Below, one piece after another: positions 1-8,479 of a DNA stretch of 19,439 bases. The notes beneath the pieces were generated by a model. That model was not told where the DNA came from. It searched no databases and saw nothing but the letters and a program-made list of their open reading frames with translations. This DNA is from Planctomycetota bacterium. GTDB taxonomy: Bacteria; Planctomycetota; Planctomycetia; Pirellulales; Pirellulaceae. The position numbers were made by a program, and so were the translations under genes. How positions within the stretch are numbered: the first letter of the stretch is position 1; each line of letters begins with the position of its first letter. Location of the stretch: contig JAPLNJ010000670.1 in assembly GCA_026692885.1 (NCBI GenBank), positions 1 through 19,439 of the forward strand. The letters are read 5' to 3'.

Positions 1-1049
1 TAGCGGCTCTTCAGGTCCTTGTAGTCGATCACCATCGGCAGCGGCTCGTCCAGGGCATTGATGCAGGCCGCCACTCCCGGCAGCACGCACTGCTCGGTCC
101 AGACCTGCAGCGACAGCGTCGCCACCGACTGCAAGTTTTCCACCCCGGCGAACCCCTTCCAGAACACGCGATCCCCAGGATTCAGCTCCCGGAAGTTGTC
201 GACGGGAACGGCGAAGACGACGTGGTCAAACTCGGTGACCGTGGCGGTCCGCTCCGGCAGCACGCGCACCGACCGTTCCCATTTCGTCCGGCCGTGGTTG
301 TGAAAGCCAAAGTCCGGGAGAGCGAATCGCAACTCTGTCACGCGTCTCCCATCGTGCAGGACCTCTACCAATTTGTGGAACAGTTGGATCGTGCCGCCCA
401 GTTTTCGGAAACGATTGACAATCGGCTCGATGATGTGTTCGCCATACGTGCCATCCACAAGGTAATACTGCGAGCTACCGCCCAGCAGTCGCAACGACTT
501 CAGCGTGATATACGCCGACACCTCGTGGGGCCAGTTGAACAAGGCATCCTGTGAGAAGCGGAAGGAACGTTTCTTCGTGAGTCCTTCTTCAAGGCCGTGT
601 TGAACCGCCCAAGCGGTCCAGCAGATGTCATCGAATTGCTCGATCTCCGGTGCTTTGTAGATGAGCCCCGCATGCTTGCTGAAGAACGAGAGTGCTTTCA
701 GGGTGTCGGGACGCAGCAGATCGGCCACCGTCCCCGACTTGGCGATCCTTCCCGTACGGTCGTCGTAGTAGTACGTGCCGCGGTCCAGTATCAGGGCTGT
801 TGATTTGTCGACGCCGGAGCGGGCCAACAAGCCGAGCAGCCGGTGGTAGTTCGTCGAGAGTGCGTGGAACCCGTGGTCGATGTGGAACCCGTCGTCATCG
901 CGGTACGAGGTGGCTTTGCCGCCCAGGTGATGTCCCAGCGTGTAGAGCGTGACTTTGGCCCCCGGCTTTTCTTCCAGGAGCTTGATCCCGGCAGACAGAC
1001 CGGCGAGCCCTCCACCCACGACGACCGCCTTGAGAGTGTCATCGGTCAT
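1..1049 (-). CDS. FAD-dependent amine oxidase / phytoene desaturase-like enzyme (C-terminus off the window)
   Basis: The leftward frame is open from an ATG at 1049 to the window edge, giving 349 residues without a stop. The N-terminus has the Rossmann dinucleotide-binding motif VVVGGGLAGLSAG (about residues 9-21), followed by LGGKATSYRDDDGFHID, the usual second block of flavin amine oxidases, carotenoid desaturases and hydroxysqualene dehydroxylases. The family binds FAD and oxidises or desaturates amines or isoprenoids; the substrate here cannot be read from sequence. The acidic residue that usually ends beta-strand 2 to hold the adenosine ribose is not evident (VTLYTLGHH), so the cofactor contact may differ. 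The start overlaps the end of the upstream lipocalin-like gene by 11 bases, implying translational coupling. No signal peptide is seen, so a cytoplasmic or membrane-edge location is likely. Family confident, substrate unknown. Confidence 0.85.
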   Translation of the reverse strand, partial: MTDDTLKAVVVGGGLAGLSAGIKLLEEKPGAKVTLYTLGHHLGGKATSYRDDDGFHIDHGFHALSTNYHRLLGLLARSGVDKSTALILDRGTYYYDDRTGRIAKSGTVADLLRPDTLKALSFFSKHAGLIYKAPEIEQFDDICWTAWAVQHGLEEGLTKKRSFRFSQDALFNWPHEVSAYITLKSLRLLGGSSQYYLVDGTYGEHIIEPIVNRFRKLGGTIQLFHKLVEVLHDGRRVTELRFALPDFGFHNHGRTKWERSVRVLPERTATVTEFDHVVFAVPVDNFRELNPGDRVFWKGFAGVENLQSVATLSLQVWTEQCVLPGVAACINALDEPLPMVIDYKDLKSR

Positions 1050-2262
1050 GGGCTTGCCCGATCATTTCCTGGAAGCCACAGCCCTTGACAGTCGGTCGCC
1101 CCGGCAGGCCCACTTCCGCCCGGCACGGGCCTTCCCAGATCCAGCCGTAGAGTAGCACGGGAAGTTCATGATCGTCCGCGTACGCCCGGATTTGCATCGT
1201 CAGTTTGATCTCGCGCGATTCGATCTGCCATTCGACGTTGTAGTCTTTCCCGTGAGGACTTTTCCATGACCGTCGCGGGGTGAACACCAGGTCCTTGTAC
1301 ACTTCGATTCTGCCGTCGGGATTCTGTACGGTGAGTCCCTTCTGTACGGTGTTGCCGCTGCGGCTGTCTTGCAGGAAGAACAGGCTCAAGTTGCGGCCAT
1401 CCTCCAACCGCAGTCCCCACCAACACCACTTCATCGGCACCTTGCTGACGACCTTGCCCCATTGGTGGTCGTACCAGAAGCTGCCTTCCACCGGTTGCTC
1501 GTCTTCTCGGCCCTTGCGCAGCAGGCCGCGTGCCGACATCCGGGGGTAGGTGTAGTAGTGCTGATCCTCAGGCTTGTCCAATCCCGTCAGACCGGTGCCC
1601 AAAACGGGCAGCGCGGGCCCTGTTCGCTGCCATGCTAGGTCGAGCAGGAAAGCAGGGTTCTTGTAGATCGCCCGGTACGCGGATCCGTCCTTGTGGAAGC
1701 CATGGTCTCCATAGTCGAGCCACAATTCCGACTTCGGCGATTCCGCGGGCGCACCAGGGGGCGTCATGAACTTGTGCCCTTCAGGCAGCAGCGGCAAGGT
1801 GTCTTGCAGCCAATGTGCCAACCGCCGTCCGATCCCCGCGGCAGCGCGAGGTGGCGTCGCCCCGTCGCCCTGAGCGGGAGAGGCAGCCGGCTGGTCGGTC
1901 ACCCCGAAAAGCGATCTGTCGACGATTGCATAATGGAGATTCTTGCCCGTGGTCAGGTCCGACAGGTTGTAGAACAGATACCGTCCCGACTTGTTGCGTT
2001 GGAAGGAAGAGACGAGCGAGTACTCGAATTCCGACGCCCCCGTGCGTTTCAAAAACCCGAAGTGATACCACCATTCAAAGTCGCTGTCCGGGTGCGGGCC
2101 CTCCTCCTGTTCGGGATCGTACGCAAACGCCAGGGGTGGGGAATCGCCGACGGGAGTTGGCGGTGCTTTCTCAGCGGCGTCTTGGGCCCTAAGCGGGAGT
2201 CCGACGCCGACGATGCAGCCCACGATGGTCATCGTCCAGCCAAGCCGTTTTCGGAAACACAT
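1039..2262 (-). CDS. Exported CrtC/AttH-type lipocalin-fold protein (carotenoid 1,2-hydratase-like)
   Basis: This 407-residue protein begins at the ATG at 2262, preceded by GGGGAGGATTGCGGTG, a strong ribosome binding site; a start 12 codons further up (2298) has no comparable site. A signal peptide is evident (MCFRKRLGW, then a hydrophobic run, cleavage near LPLRA/QDA). The motif DFEWWYHFGFL near the mature N-terminus and FWYDHQWG in the second half are the two hallmarks of the CrtC/AttH double-lipocalin family, whose characterised members hydrate carotenoid double bonds. It is the first gene of an operon with the FAD-dependent enzyme at 1-1049, and pairing a CrtC-like protein with a desaturase-like flavoenzyme fits modification of an isoprenoid or lipid. 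The exact reaction is inference; many AttH-like proteins are uncharacterised. Confidence 0.8.
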   Translation of the reverse strand: MCFRKRLGWTMTIVGCIVGVGLPLRAQDAAEKAPPTPVGDSPPLAFAYDPEQEEGPHPDSDFEWWYHFGFLKRTGASEFEYSLVSSFQRNKSGRYLFYNLSDLTTGKNLHYAIVDRSLFGVTDQPAASPAQGDGATPPRAAAGIGRRLAHWLQDTLPLLPEGHKFMTPPGAPAESPKSELWLDYGDHGFHKDGSAYRAIYKNPAFLLDLAWQRTGPALPVLGTGLTGLDKPEDQHYYTYPRMSARGLLRKGREDEQPVEGSFWYDHQWGKVVSKVPMKWCWWGLRLEDGRNLSLFFLQDSRSGNTVQKGLTVQNPDGRIEVYKDLVFTPRRSWKSPHGKDYNVEWQIESREIKLTMQIRAYADDHELPVLLYGWIWEGPCRAEVGLPGRPTVKGCGFQEMIGQAHDR

Positions 2263-2724
2263 CACCGCAATCCTCCCCGATGGGACCAACGTCGTCAAGG
2301 CCGCGAGTTGTCACTGCCGCGTCGGCGACCAGGACCGTGTTGTCCTTGGAACTGTGACCGAAATCGTCGGGCCTGGTCACTTCCTTTTCGCGCGCGGTAC
2401 TCAGAGGCTATCCGAAAACGATTGTACGACGGCCCTCCGAGGCCGTCGGGGTCGTGAATTCAACGGTTCCCGACGGCCTCGGAGGGCCGTCGTACCTGGG
2501 AGAACCGGTTTTCGGGTATCCTATCTACCATGACGACATGTTCCAAGCTGGCTACGGCACGCCATCCTGCCCGCTTTCGGGCGCTGGTGCTGCACGCCAC
2601 GGCCGGCAACCGGCCGAGACGACAATCGACGTGACCGCCACTCCGGAACGGCCGGCGGTCGCCAAAGTGCGGCGGGCCTCCTCGCGAAAGTAGTCCCGGT
2701 CATGAGATTCTAGTGGAGTTACCA
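2263..2724. other. Divergent intergenic region with no recognisable gene
   Basis: The 462 bases separate the leftward lipocalin-like operon from the rightward lyase gene and must hold both promoters, but no convincing -35/-10 pair stands out. The strongest structure is the inverted repeat listed separately. Open frames here have no recognisable protein pattern. GGAG seven bases before 2725 is the ribosome binding site of the lyase gene. Confidence 0.5.
2424..2495. repeat. Perfect 27-bp inverted repeat with 18-bp loop (palindromic interspersed element)
   Basis: Bases 2424-2450 are the exact reverse complement of 2469-2495; each arm has the core CGGCCTCGGAGGGCCG or its complement. Outside these arms, 2406-2421 (GGCTATCCGAAAAC side) and 2507-2522 form a second, imperfect inverted pair, so a nested palindrome of about 115 bp can be drawn. 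There is no coding capacity and no T-run after the stem, so it is a better match for a dispersed REP/MITE-type repeat than for an intrinsic terminator. Confidence 0.75.
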
Positions 2725-5700
2725 ATGAAGAATATATGTCGCTTGTTTCTGCTGCTGATCAGCAGCCCGGTGATGGCGCAGACGCCCAAGGTGCTGGCAA
2801 CCTTTACACTGCATGAGGATTTCGGCGTCTCCCACCCGGATCAGATCGTGTACTTCGGGCCGGGCCCGAAGCTGGACCCCGGGCCCGTGTCGTTGCTCGA
2901 TGAGCAGGGCCAGTCGGTGCCTTTCCAGGTGATGGGCAACGGGCGAATCGCCGTGCGCACCGCGCTGTCGGCGGGAACGACGAAGCACTGGAAGCTGATT
3001 GCCGGCACCGCCAAGAAACCGCCGGGGATCGCGGTGGTCGCGGGAGCCGACGGCTATGAGATCGTCAACCAGCGGGTAGGCCTTCGCGTGCCGAAGTCGC
3101 CCGCCGACTTGACGCAGACCCCGGCGCCAATCCAGGGCCTGCGTTTCCAGAACGGCACCTGGACAGCCGTCGGCCCGAACTTCATGCCGCGCCCGGCAAA
3201 GGCAATGACGGTGGAATTCCTGGAGCAGGGGCCGCTGGTGGTCAAGGTGCAGGTGTCCTATGTCTACGATAAAGGCCCGCTCCACTCCCATCTCAATCGT
3301 CCGGAATTCCCCGACGTGCCGGCGGGTGAGGGGGCGTATCGCACCACCATCGAAATCCAGGCCGGCCAGCCGTCGATTCTCTTCGAGGAAGAGGGCGAGG
3401 TGGATCTCTCGTACCAAGTGGATATCGCGCAAGGTCTCACCCCAGACCGAGCGCAGTACCGCGGGCACCACGCCAACACGACGGATGAGGGAACGGATCC
3501 CGACGGCTCGGTCTATAAGTACGGCAGCAATGTTCGCCACGACGCGCTGGTGCAACTGAAGTACGAGGGCAAAGCCAAGGATCGCTGGTCGGGAACCACC
3601 TATCCCTTCCTGTCGCACTGGGACCCGTGGGGCGTGAGCACCGGCTTCTACTGGCAGCTCTATGATTCCCGGCCGAACGGCAGCGACAATCTGCTCGGCA
3701 TCTTCGCCGGGCCGGCGTCGCGGCTCATCAATCCCGGGTTAACGGGCGTCAGCGTGGACACCAAGCTGGTGAATGGCCAGCCGCGCGCCGGGCTGCAGGT
3801 GCGTTTCCAGCGGCTCATGCCGACGCAGTATTACACGACCCACATGCGCTTCGCCTGGGGCCTTTACCTGGGCCAAAAGAGTACCGATGTGAAGCCGCCG
3901 CTGGAGGTGCAGGGCATCAACCAACAGATGAACCTGCACGGTGGCGTGAACCTGAATACGCTGGCGAAACTCCCCGTCGACTATCCTGACCCGCCGGGAG
4001 GATACGGGACGCTCTATGCCCCGGTGACTGCCTGGAAAGGAGTGGCCGAGGCCCTGCGCGAAGAGAATCGGAAAGGCGGGCGCACGCTCTACGGGCAACA
4101 GTATAACGCCAACCCCTACCTGGGCGATCTGCTGCAATACTGGGCGTCGCCGACGCCGAAGTCGGCAAAGAAGGCCGCGGATGCGGTGACCGGCTACGCC
4201 CACTCCTACCTGGACATCCTGGTTAACGGCGAGGGCATCTATCAGCACAGCACCCACTACTTCATGGGTGCGTCGAGTATGTCCAGCTTCCTCATCTGGA
4301 TCGATCAACTGCTGGCGTCGGATCAGCTTCCGGCGGAGGAGAAGGCGAAGCTGAAGCGGTCGGCGGCGCTCTTCGCCACCGCCCTGTGGGACAACGACGT
4401 CGCCCCCATGCAGGACAATTGCGGCATGAACTGGGGGCCGGCCAATATGGCCTCGATGTGGCGCGGCACGCGTTACTCCTACACGCTTTTCCTGTCCACG
4501 CATCCGAACTTCAGCCAACAGGTGGCAGCCGTGCAGAAGGAGGCCCTTGGTCTATTACATGATTACACCAATGCGGCGGGCGCCTGCAGCGCCTGTGCGC
4601 ACTACACCGGCGCGTCGATGGTGCCCATCCTGAACCTGATGCAGCAGATGCAGATGCGCGGCGTGGTAGACGCGTTCACGACGGAGGCGCGGCTGCGCGA
4701 CTACGCCGAGTGGGAGCTGCAACTTCTGACGCCGCCGGAGGTGCGCTTCGGCGGTCTGCGCAAGATCATCTCCGTGGGCGACGGCTCCACTGAGCAGAAT
4801 GTGCGCATCGGGCAGCTCGGCACCGGGTTCGCGAAGAGCAACCCGGTGCTCTCCGCTCGGCTGATGGGCGCATGGAAGGCGATGGGCAGCCCGCAGGACA
4901 ACTTCTACGGAGCCTCGCTGCTGAAGATCGACCCGGCGCTGCCGACTGCGTCACCGCAACTCGGTAGCGCGCAATTCGACGGCTGGATGAGCGTGCTGCG
5001 CCATGGCTGGGAGACGAAGGACGAGACGTCGATCCACTTCATCAACGGCGACGACCTGACCGACCACCGCCATAATGACCAGGGCGAGTTGATCATCTAC
5101 GCGCTGGGGGCGCCGCTGTCGCTCGACTTTGGCTGTATGTATTATCCGCGGGCGGCGGGCGGCTATCTGCACAGCACGGCGTTGCCGGAATCGCTGCTGA
5201 GTTTCGCCTGGGACGCTGACCGCGTGCCGCTGGACAAACCGACAGAAGGTCTCTCGCTCTGGCGCGGACAGAGCTGCTATACCCCTCTGCTGGCTTTCAC
5301 CGAAAGCACCAGCGCCCGTACCACGTTCGCCCGCGGCAAGGATCAGGCGATGACCTGGCAGCGCACCGTGCGCAACCTGCATCCCGATGCCGCGCACCCG
5401 GTGATCGTGATTGACGATACCTTCGGCGGCCAGGAACTGGCGCACCAGCCGGTCGTCTCGACGTTGACGCTGATGGCCCAGGGCGAAGTGACCACGCCGG
5501 TCGGCAAGCAGACACCCGTGGAACGTACGCATCCGGGAAAACACAATGATTCGACGACGCCCGATCAACTGCCCTACACCGGCCCCGTCTTCCCGCTGGC
5601 GGAAGGGTTGAACAAGTTCGCCTTCACCGGGCAGTGGGGCATCGACTGGGAGTTGTATACCGCAGCGGCCGTGCCCATGCAGGCCTCCCTCGGCAACTGG

Positions 5701-6207
5701 ATCAACCAGTGGCATCCCTCGACGGAACAGGGGCAGTTCCAGCGTGCGCAGGGCAAGCCGTATGAGGAGCGCCAGCACATCCTGCGGGTCCGCGGGCAAG
5801 ATGCGATGCGATTCCTCATCCTGCCCTACCGCATGGGCGAGCGTCCGGAGCCGTTCCAGGTCGAGTCACAGGCGACCGGCACGGTCATCCGTAGCGGCCC
5901 GATGACACTGAGGCTCGGCGCGCATGGCTATGTCTGCACCCGCGGCGTGCGTCGAAGCGTGACCGTTTTCGCTGCCGAGCCAGTGGAAGAGTTGGGCCTG
6001 CGCGTGGCCGGCGGTCCGGCCGAGCTCATCCTGGAGGAGAAGACCGGCACCCTGACCCTCAGCGGTCCGGCGGGGCTGCGGCAGGTTCGCCTGCCGAAGG
6101 GCTGGAAGCTGCCAACGAACCGCGCGGTGAGCCAGGCCGGCGAGGACTGGGCAGTGAACTATGACGGCCGCCGGCCGCTGACGCTGAACATCGAAACCGG
6201 TCGGTAA
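2725..6207 (+). CDS. Exported heparinase II/III-like protein, candidate polysaccharide lyase
   Basis: The 1160-residue protein starts at ATG 2725, seven bases after GGAG; a GTG four codons earlier (2713) is less likely. Residues 1-18 form a signal peptide (cleavage near SSPVMA/Q). The middle (about residues 480-720) is helix-rich and consistent with an alpha/alpha toroid, and DHRHNDQGELIIYALG at residues 780-795 followed by LSLDFG matches the conserved histidine/aspartate block at the start of the heparinase II/III beta-sandwich. Lyases of this superfamily cleave uronic-acid polysaccharides such as heparin, alginate or ulvan by beta-elimination. The N-terminal 450 residues look beta-rich and were not recognised, and the total is longer than typical family members (600-900). 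It probably acts in the periplasm or outside the cell. Substrate unknown; family moderately sure. It is transcribed alone. Confidence 0.65.
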   Translation: MKNICRLFLLLISSPVMAQTPKVLATFTLHEDFGVSHPDQIVYFGPGPKLDPGPVSLLDEQGQSVPFQVMGNGRIAVRTALSAGTTKHWKLIAGTAKKPPGIAVVAGADGYEIVNQRVGLRVPKSPADLTQTPAPIQGLRFQNGTWTAVGPNFMPRPAKAMTVEFLEQGPLVVKVQVSYVYDKGPLHSHLNRPEFPDVPAGEGAYRTTIEIQAGQPSILFEEEGEVDLSYQVDIAQGLTPDRAQYRGHHANTTDEGTDPDGSVYKYGSNVRHDALVQLKYEGKAKDRWSGTTYPFLSHWDPWGVSTGFYWQLYDSRPNGSDNLLGIFAGPASRLINPGLTGVSVDTKLVNGQPRAGLQVRFQRLMPTQYYTTHMRFAWGLYLGQKSTDVKPPLEVQGINQQMNLHGGVNLNTLAKLPVDYPDPPGGYGTLYAPVTAWKGVAEALREENRKGGRTLYGQQYNANPYLGDLLQYWASPTPKSAKKAADAVTGYAHSYLDILVNGEGIYQHSTHYFMGASSMSSFLIWIDQLLASDQLPAEEKAKLKRSAALFATALWDNDVAPMQDNCGMNWGPANMASMWRGTRYSYTLFLSTHPNFSQQVAAVQKEALGLLHDYTNAAGACSACAHYTGASMVPILNLMQQMQMRGVVDAFTTEARLRDYAEWELQLLTPPEVRFGGLRKIISVGDGSTEQNVRIGQLGTGFAKSNPVLSARLMGAWKAMGSPQDNFYGASLLKIDPALPTASPQLGSAQFDGWMSVLRHGWETKDETSIHFINGDDLTDHRHNDQGELIIYALGAPLSLDFGCMYYPRAAGGYLHSTALPESLLSFAWDADRVPLDKPTEGLSLWRGQSCYTPLLAFTESTSARTTFARGKDQAMTWQRTVRNLHPDAAHPVIVIDDTFGGQELAHQPVVSTLTLMAQGEVTTPVGKQTPVERTHPGKHNDSTTPDQLPYTGPVFPLAEGLNKFAFTGQWGIDWELYTAAAVPMQASLGNWINQWHPSTEQGQFQRAQGKPYEERQHILRVRGQDAMRFLILPYRMGERPEPFQVESQATGTVIRSGPMTLRLGAHGYVCTRGVRRSVTVFAAEPVEELGLRVAGGPAELILEEKTGTLTLSGPAGLRQVRLPKGWKLPTNRAVSQAGEDWAVNYDGRRPLTLNIETGR

Positions 6208-6236
6208 TGGAAACAGGCGGACCGCACCATCACGCT

Positions 6237-6509
6237 TCAGATCTTGATCCGGACGTAGTCGTAAGGCGAGCGGCAGGAAATAGTTTGTCCAACTCAATGT
6301 AGGATGGTCTTCTCAGACCGTCCTGATTGGCTCGGGAAGACCGACCTGCGGGCAAATTATTTCCTGCCGCTCGCCTAATCCCCGAACGCAAGGTGGACGA
6401 TCCGCGTCGGCGGGTCGCGGCACTCGACGGTCTTGATCCCGCGCAGGATCAACTCCGCGTAGGGCTGGCGGATGGAAGGGGCACGGGTATAATCGGAAAT
6501 CGGTATCGT
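6237..6509 (-). pseudogene. ASCH-domain gene remnant interrupted by a MITE
   Basis: Reading leftward from 6509, the frame encodes TIPISDYTRAPSIRQPYAEL followed by ILRGIKTVECRDPPTR, the N-terminal signature of ASCH domains (a small RNA-binding, PUA-like fold). The frame meets a TAG at 6375-6377, created where the 111-bp MITE begins. With the MITE and one TAA copy removed in silico the frame continues as DYDYVRIKI and stops at 6237-6239. No ATG with a binding site is found upstream, and the domain is shorter (about 53 residues) than usual ASCH proteins (about 100), so an internal deletion is also likely. Probably non-functional. Confidence 0.55.
6265..6375. mobile_element. 111-bp MITE with 18-bp terminal inverted repeats and TAA target duplication
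   Basis: GGCGAGCGGCAGGAAATA at 6265-6282 is perfectly inverted at 6358-6375, and TAA flanks both ends (6262-6264 and 6376-6378). The interior has a second hairpin (AGGATGGTCT at 6301-6310 pairing with AGACCGTCCT at 6315-6324, one mismatch) and no coding capacity, so it must have been mobilised in trans. Removing the element plus one TAA rejoins the leftward ASCH-remnant frame with no shift, which supports a clean insertion. Confidence 0.75.
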
Positions 6510-6604
6510 TGAGGCAAGCGGCGATGCGCCGGGAAAGGGTTTTCTAGCTACTGGCCCAGACCTTTGTGGCTTGTCACGAGTAAGTCAGTGTTTTCGCAAC
6601 TCCC

Positions 6605-7705
6605 ATGATCGAAAGACTTTACGTCCATAACTTCCGCTGTCTTGAGAACTTCACACTCGATCTTGTCGGCCACCCCTCCGTATTGGTGATTGGCAAGAAT
6701 GGGGCAGGGAAGTCGACGGTATTACACTGCCTTACGCTCTTTCAAAGTATCTGCCGCGGCTCCAACCGTGTTGGCAATCTCATCTCTGCAAGTGATTTCA
6801 CTCAGGATCGCACGGATCATCCCATGCGGTTTGAGGTTGAACTGACACTGTCAGGCAAGCGGTTCAAGTACGCGGTTTCTTTCGAATGGCCAGCGAATTT
6901 CCGAGAGGCACGCATCCTGGACGAAAGCCTTTCGGTCGACGGACAGTCCATCTTCACTCGCCACCAATCGCAGACCCAAATTTCCGGCGGAACGGCGTTC
7001 GGCATCGACTGGCACACCGTCGCGCTGCCGGTCATCAACGAGCGGCCTGGCGAACGGGCGATCCAAGACATCAAGACGTTTTTCGCATCCATGATCTTGA
7101 TCGCACCGATTCCGGCGAAGATGACGGGATTTTCCGAAGAACCCTCGATTGAGTTACAGGGCGACGCCGGGAATTACGCGTCGTGCTTGAGGGCTTTGCT
7201 CGGGCAGAAGCCCGCGGCATATAGTGTGGTCGACTCGTACGTAAAGACGGTGATTCCTGATTTCTCGTCGATCGAGAACGTCGAACGCGGCGAGAGCGGC
7301 ACTCAGTTGATCGTCAAGTTCGAGCGGCAGAATTCGCAGGGCAGCCTCGCGGTGGAGTTCAAGGCCCTCTCCGACGGCGAGAAGTGCTTCTTCCTCTGCG
7401 CGTACATCATTGCCACCAACACGATCGGTTGGCCCGTCTTCTGCATGTGGGACGAACCGGACAACCACCTTTCGCTTGCCGAAGTCGGCCAATTCATCAC
7501 CGGCTTGCGCAAGATGACCAATCGGAGCGGTCAATTCATCGCCACGACGCACCATCCGGAAACAGTTCGCAAGTTCTCCGACGAAACCACCTTCATACTC
7601 GTACGTAAGTCTCATCTGGATCCCACCGTTGTGAGATCACTCGCCGACTTCACCTACAACGGCGACCTGATCAATGCTCTGCTTCGCGACGAGATCATCG
7701 GGTGA
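6605..7705 (+). CDS. OLD/SMC-like ABC-type AAA ATPase, candidate defence component
   Basis: The 366-residue protein starts MIERLYVHNFRCLENFTLDL, the typical first strands of RecF/OLD/SMC-like ATPases. Walker A is GKNGAGKST (residues 30-38), the ABC signature is LSDGEK (255-260), Walker B is FCMWDEP with D283/E284, and the switch histidine lies in TTHHPE (314-319). There is no coiled-coil arm long enough for an SMC, and no Toprim domain at the C-terminus. The next gene starts within its stop codon and looks like a separate Toprim-like partner, so the pair resembles a split OLD-type or PARIS-like arrangement in which an ATPase controls a small nuclease. No clear Shine-Dalgarno precedes the ATG at 6605, so the start is chosen on the N-terminal motif. 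ATPase identity is sure; the defence role is inferred. Confidence 0.85.
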   Translation: MIERLYVHNFRCLENFTLDLVGHPSVLVIGKNGAGKSTVLHCLTLFQSICRGSNRVGNLISASDFTQDRTDHPMRFEVELTLSGKRFKYAVSFEWPANFREARILDESLSVDGQSIFTRHQSQTQISGGTAFGIDWHTVALPVINERPGERAIQDIKTFFASMILIAPIPAKMTGFSEEPSIELQGDAGNYASCLRALLGQKPAAYSVVDSYVKTVIPDFSSIENVERGESGTQLIVKFERQNSQGSLAVEFKALSDGEKCFFLCAYIIATNTIGWPVFCMWDEPDNHLSLAEVGQFITGLRKMTNRSGQFIATTHHPETVRKFSDETTFILVRKSHLDPTVVRSLADFTYNGDLINALLRDEIIG

Positions 7706-8187
7706 CCATGAACAAGTACGCACCGCACGTCTACGTTATCCCGGAAGATGCCCGCAATGAGCAAATCGCCAACGGCTTCGTCGGTCATGATCAAGTGAAA
7801 CACATGCGAATAAAAATCATGCCACCCGCAGGGGGGTGGCCTCGCGTGCTGGAAACGTTTCGCGATGAATATATCTCAAAGCTGCGCGATTACCCGGATG
7901 CTCACGTCGTCATGCTCATTGACTTCGATGACGAGGTTGAGAATCGCAAAGCCAAGTTTCAACGAGAGATACCGGAGGAGTTCAAGGCGCGAGTGTTTGT
8001 GGTCGGCTCGAAGCACGACCCGGAGACGCTCAAGAAAGCACGTAAGATCGGTTTCGAGGAGATCGGCAAATCTCTGGCGGATGATTGCGACGCCAACACT
8101 GCGGAACTGTGGGGTCACGAGCAACTCCAGCACAACGATGCTGAGCGGCAGCGTTTGGTTCAGACCGTCAAGCCGTTTCTCTTCTAG
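7702..8187 (+). CDS. Small Toprim-like protein, partner of the upstream ATPase
   Basis: A 161-residue protein whose GTG start overlaps the ATPase stop by four bases (GTGA); an ATG two codons later (7708) is an equally possible start. The N-terminal strand HVYVIPEDARNEQIANGF carries conserved-looking acidic residues (E15, D16, E20), and VVMLIDFDD at residues 69-77 supplies a DxD(D) motif after a hydrophobic strand. A glutamate after strand 1 plus DxD about 55 residues later is the metal-binding layout of Toprim folds, used by OLD nucleases and several anti-phage effectors. I do not recognise a named family. Cytoplasmic, with no signal or membrane segment. Tight coupling to the ATPase suggests a two-subunit complex. 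Toprim assignment is moderate; function is inference. Confidence 0.7.
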   Translation: MTMNKYAPHVYVIPEDARNEQIANGFVGHDQVKHMRIKIMPPAGGWPRVLETFRDEYISKLRDYPDAHVVMLIDFDDEVENRKAKFQREIPEEFKARVFVVGSKHDPETLKKARKIGFEEIGKSLADDCDANTAELWGHEQLQHNDAERQRLVQTVKPFLF

Positions 8188-8299
8188 CGTCACAACGAAG
8201 AATAGCCGGGACGGTTTGGTCACTTTCTACCGCCTTGTCGCGTCAACTTCCGCCCTACCTGCGTCTGTCGCAGGGGACGCCATCGCGGCGGGACCGCTG

Positions 8300-8479
8300 A
8301 TGGACACGTCGCCGGAGCGAGCGAAGACACCCTTGAATCCGGGAATCACACAGATCGGCACGATCCGACCACGCAGCGCGACGGAGATTTCCGGATCGAA
8401 CTGGACGCTGGGCTGCGAGACGCTCGCCGATGGAACGCGTCGCAAGGACTTGACCGGATTCCGTCAACCCACGCTTTGA
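8300..8479 (+). pseudogene. N-terminal remnant of a secreted glycoside-hydrolase-like gene
   Basis: Within 8188-8543, which otherwise holds no intact gene, the rightward frame reads IGTIRPRSATEISGSNWTLG then CETL, which resembles from memory the start of the mature domain of a glycoside-hydrolase-like family seen in planctomycetes and verrucomicrobia (a block ending SNWxLGCETLDRD). After CETL the similarity ends and a stop follows at 8477. The remaining several hundred residues expected of such an enzyme are absent. The leftward frame at about 8430-8525 also has a protein-like stretch (DLLAKPTQEQFKAWVDGI), so parts of more than one decayed gene may be present. Confidence 0.35.

Noticed and set aside
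2719..5799. Long leftward open frames (for example 2719-3618, 3739-4518, 4951-5799)
   Set aside because: They are arginine- and histidine-rich shadows of the GC-rich lyase gene, lack binding sites, and show no protein motifs, while the plus frame has a signal peptide and family motifs.
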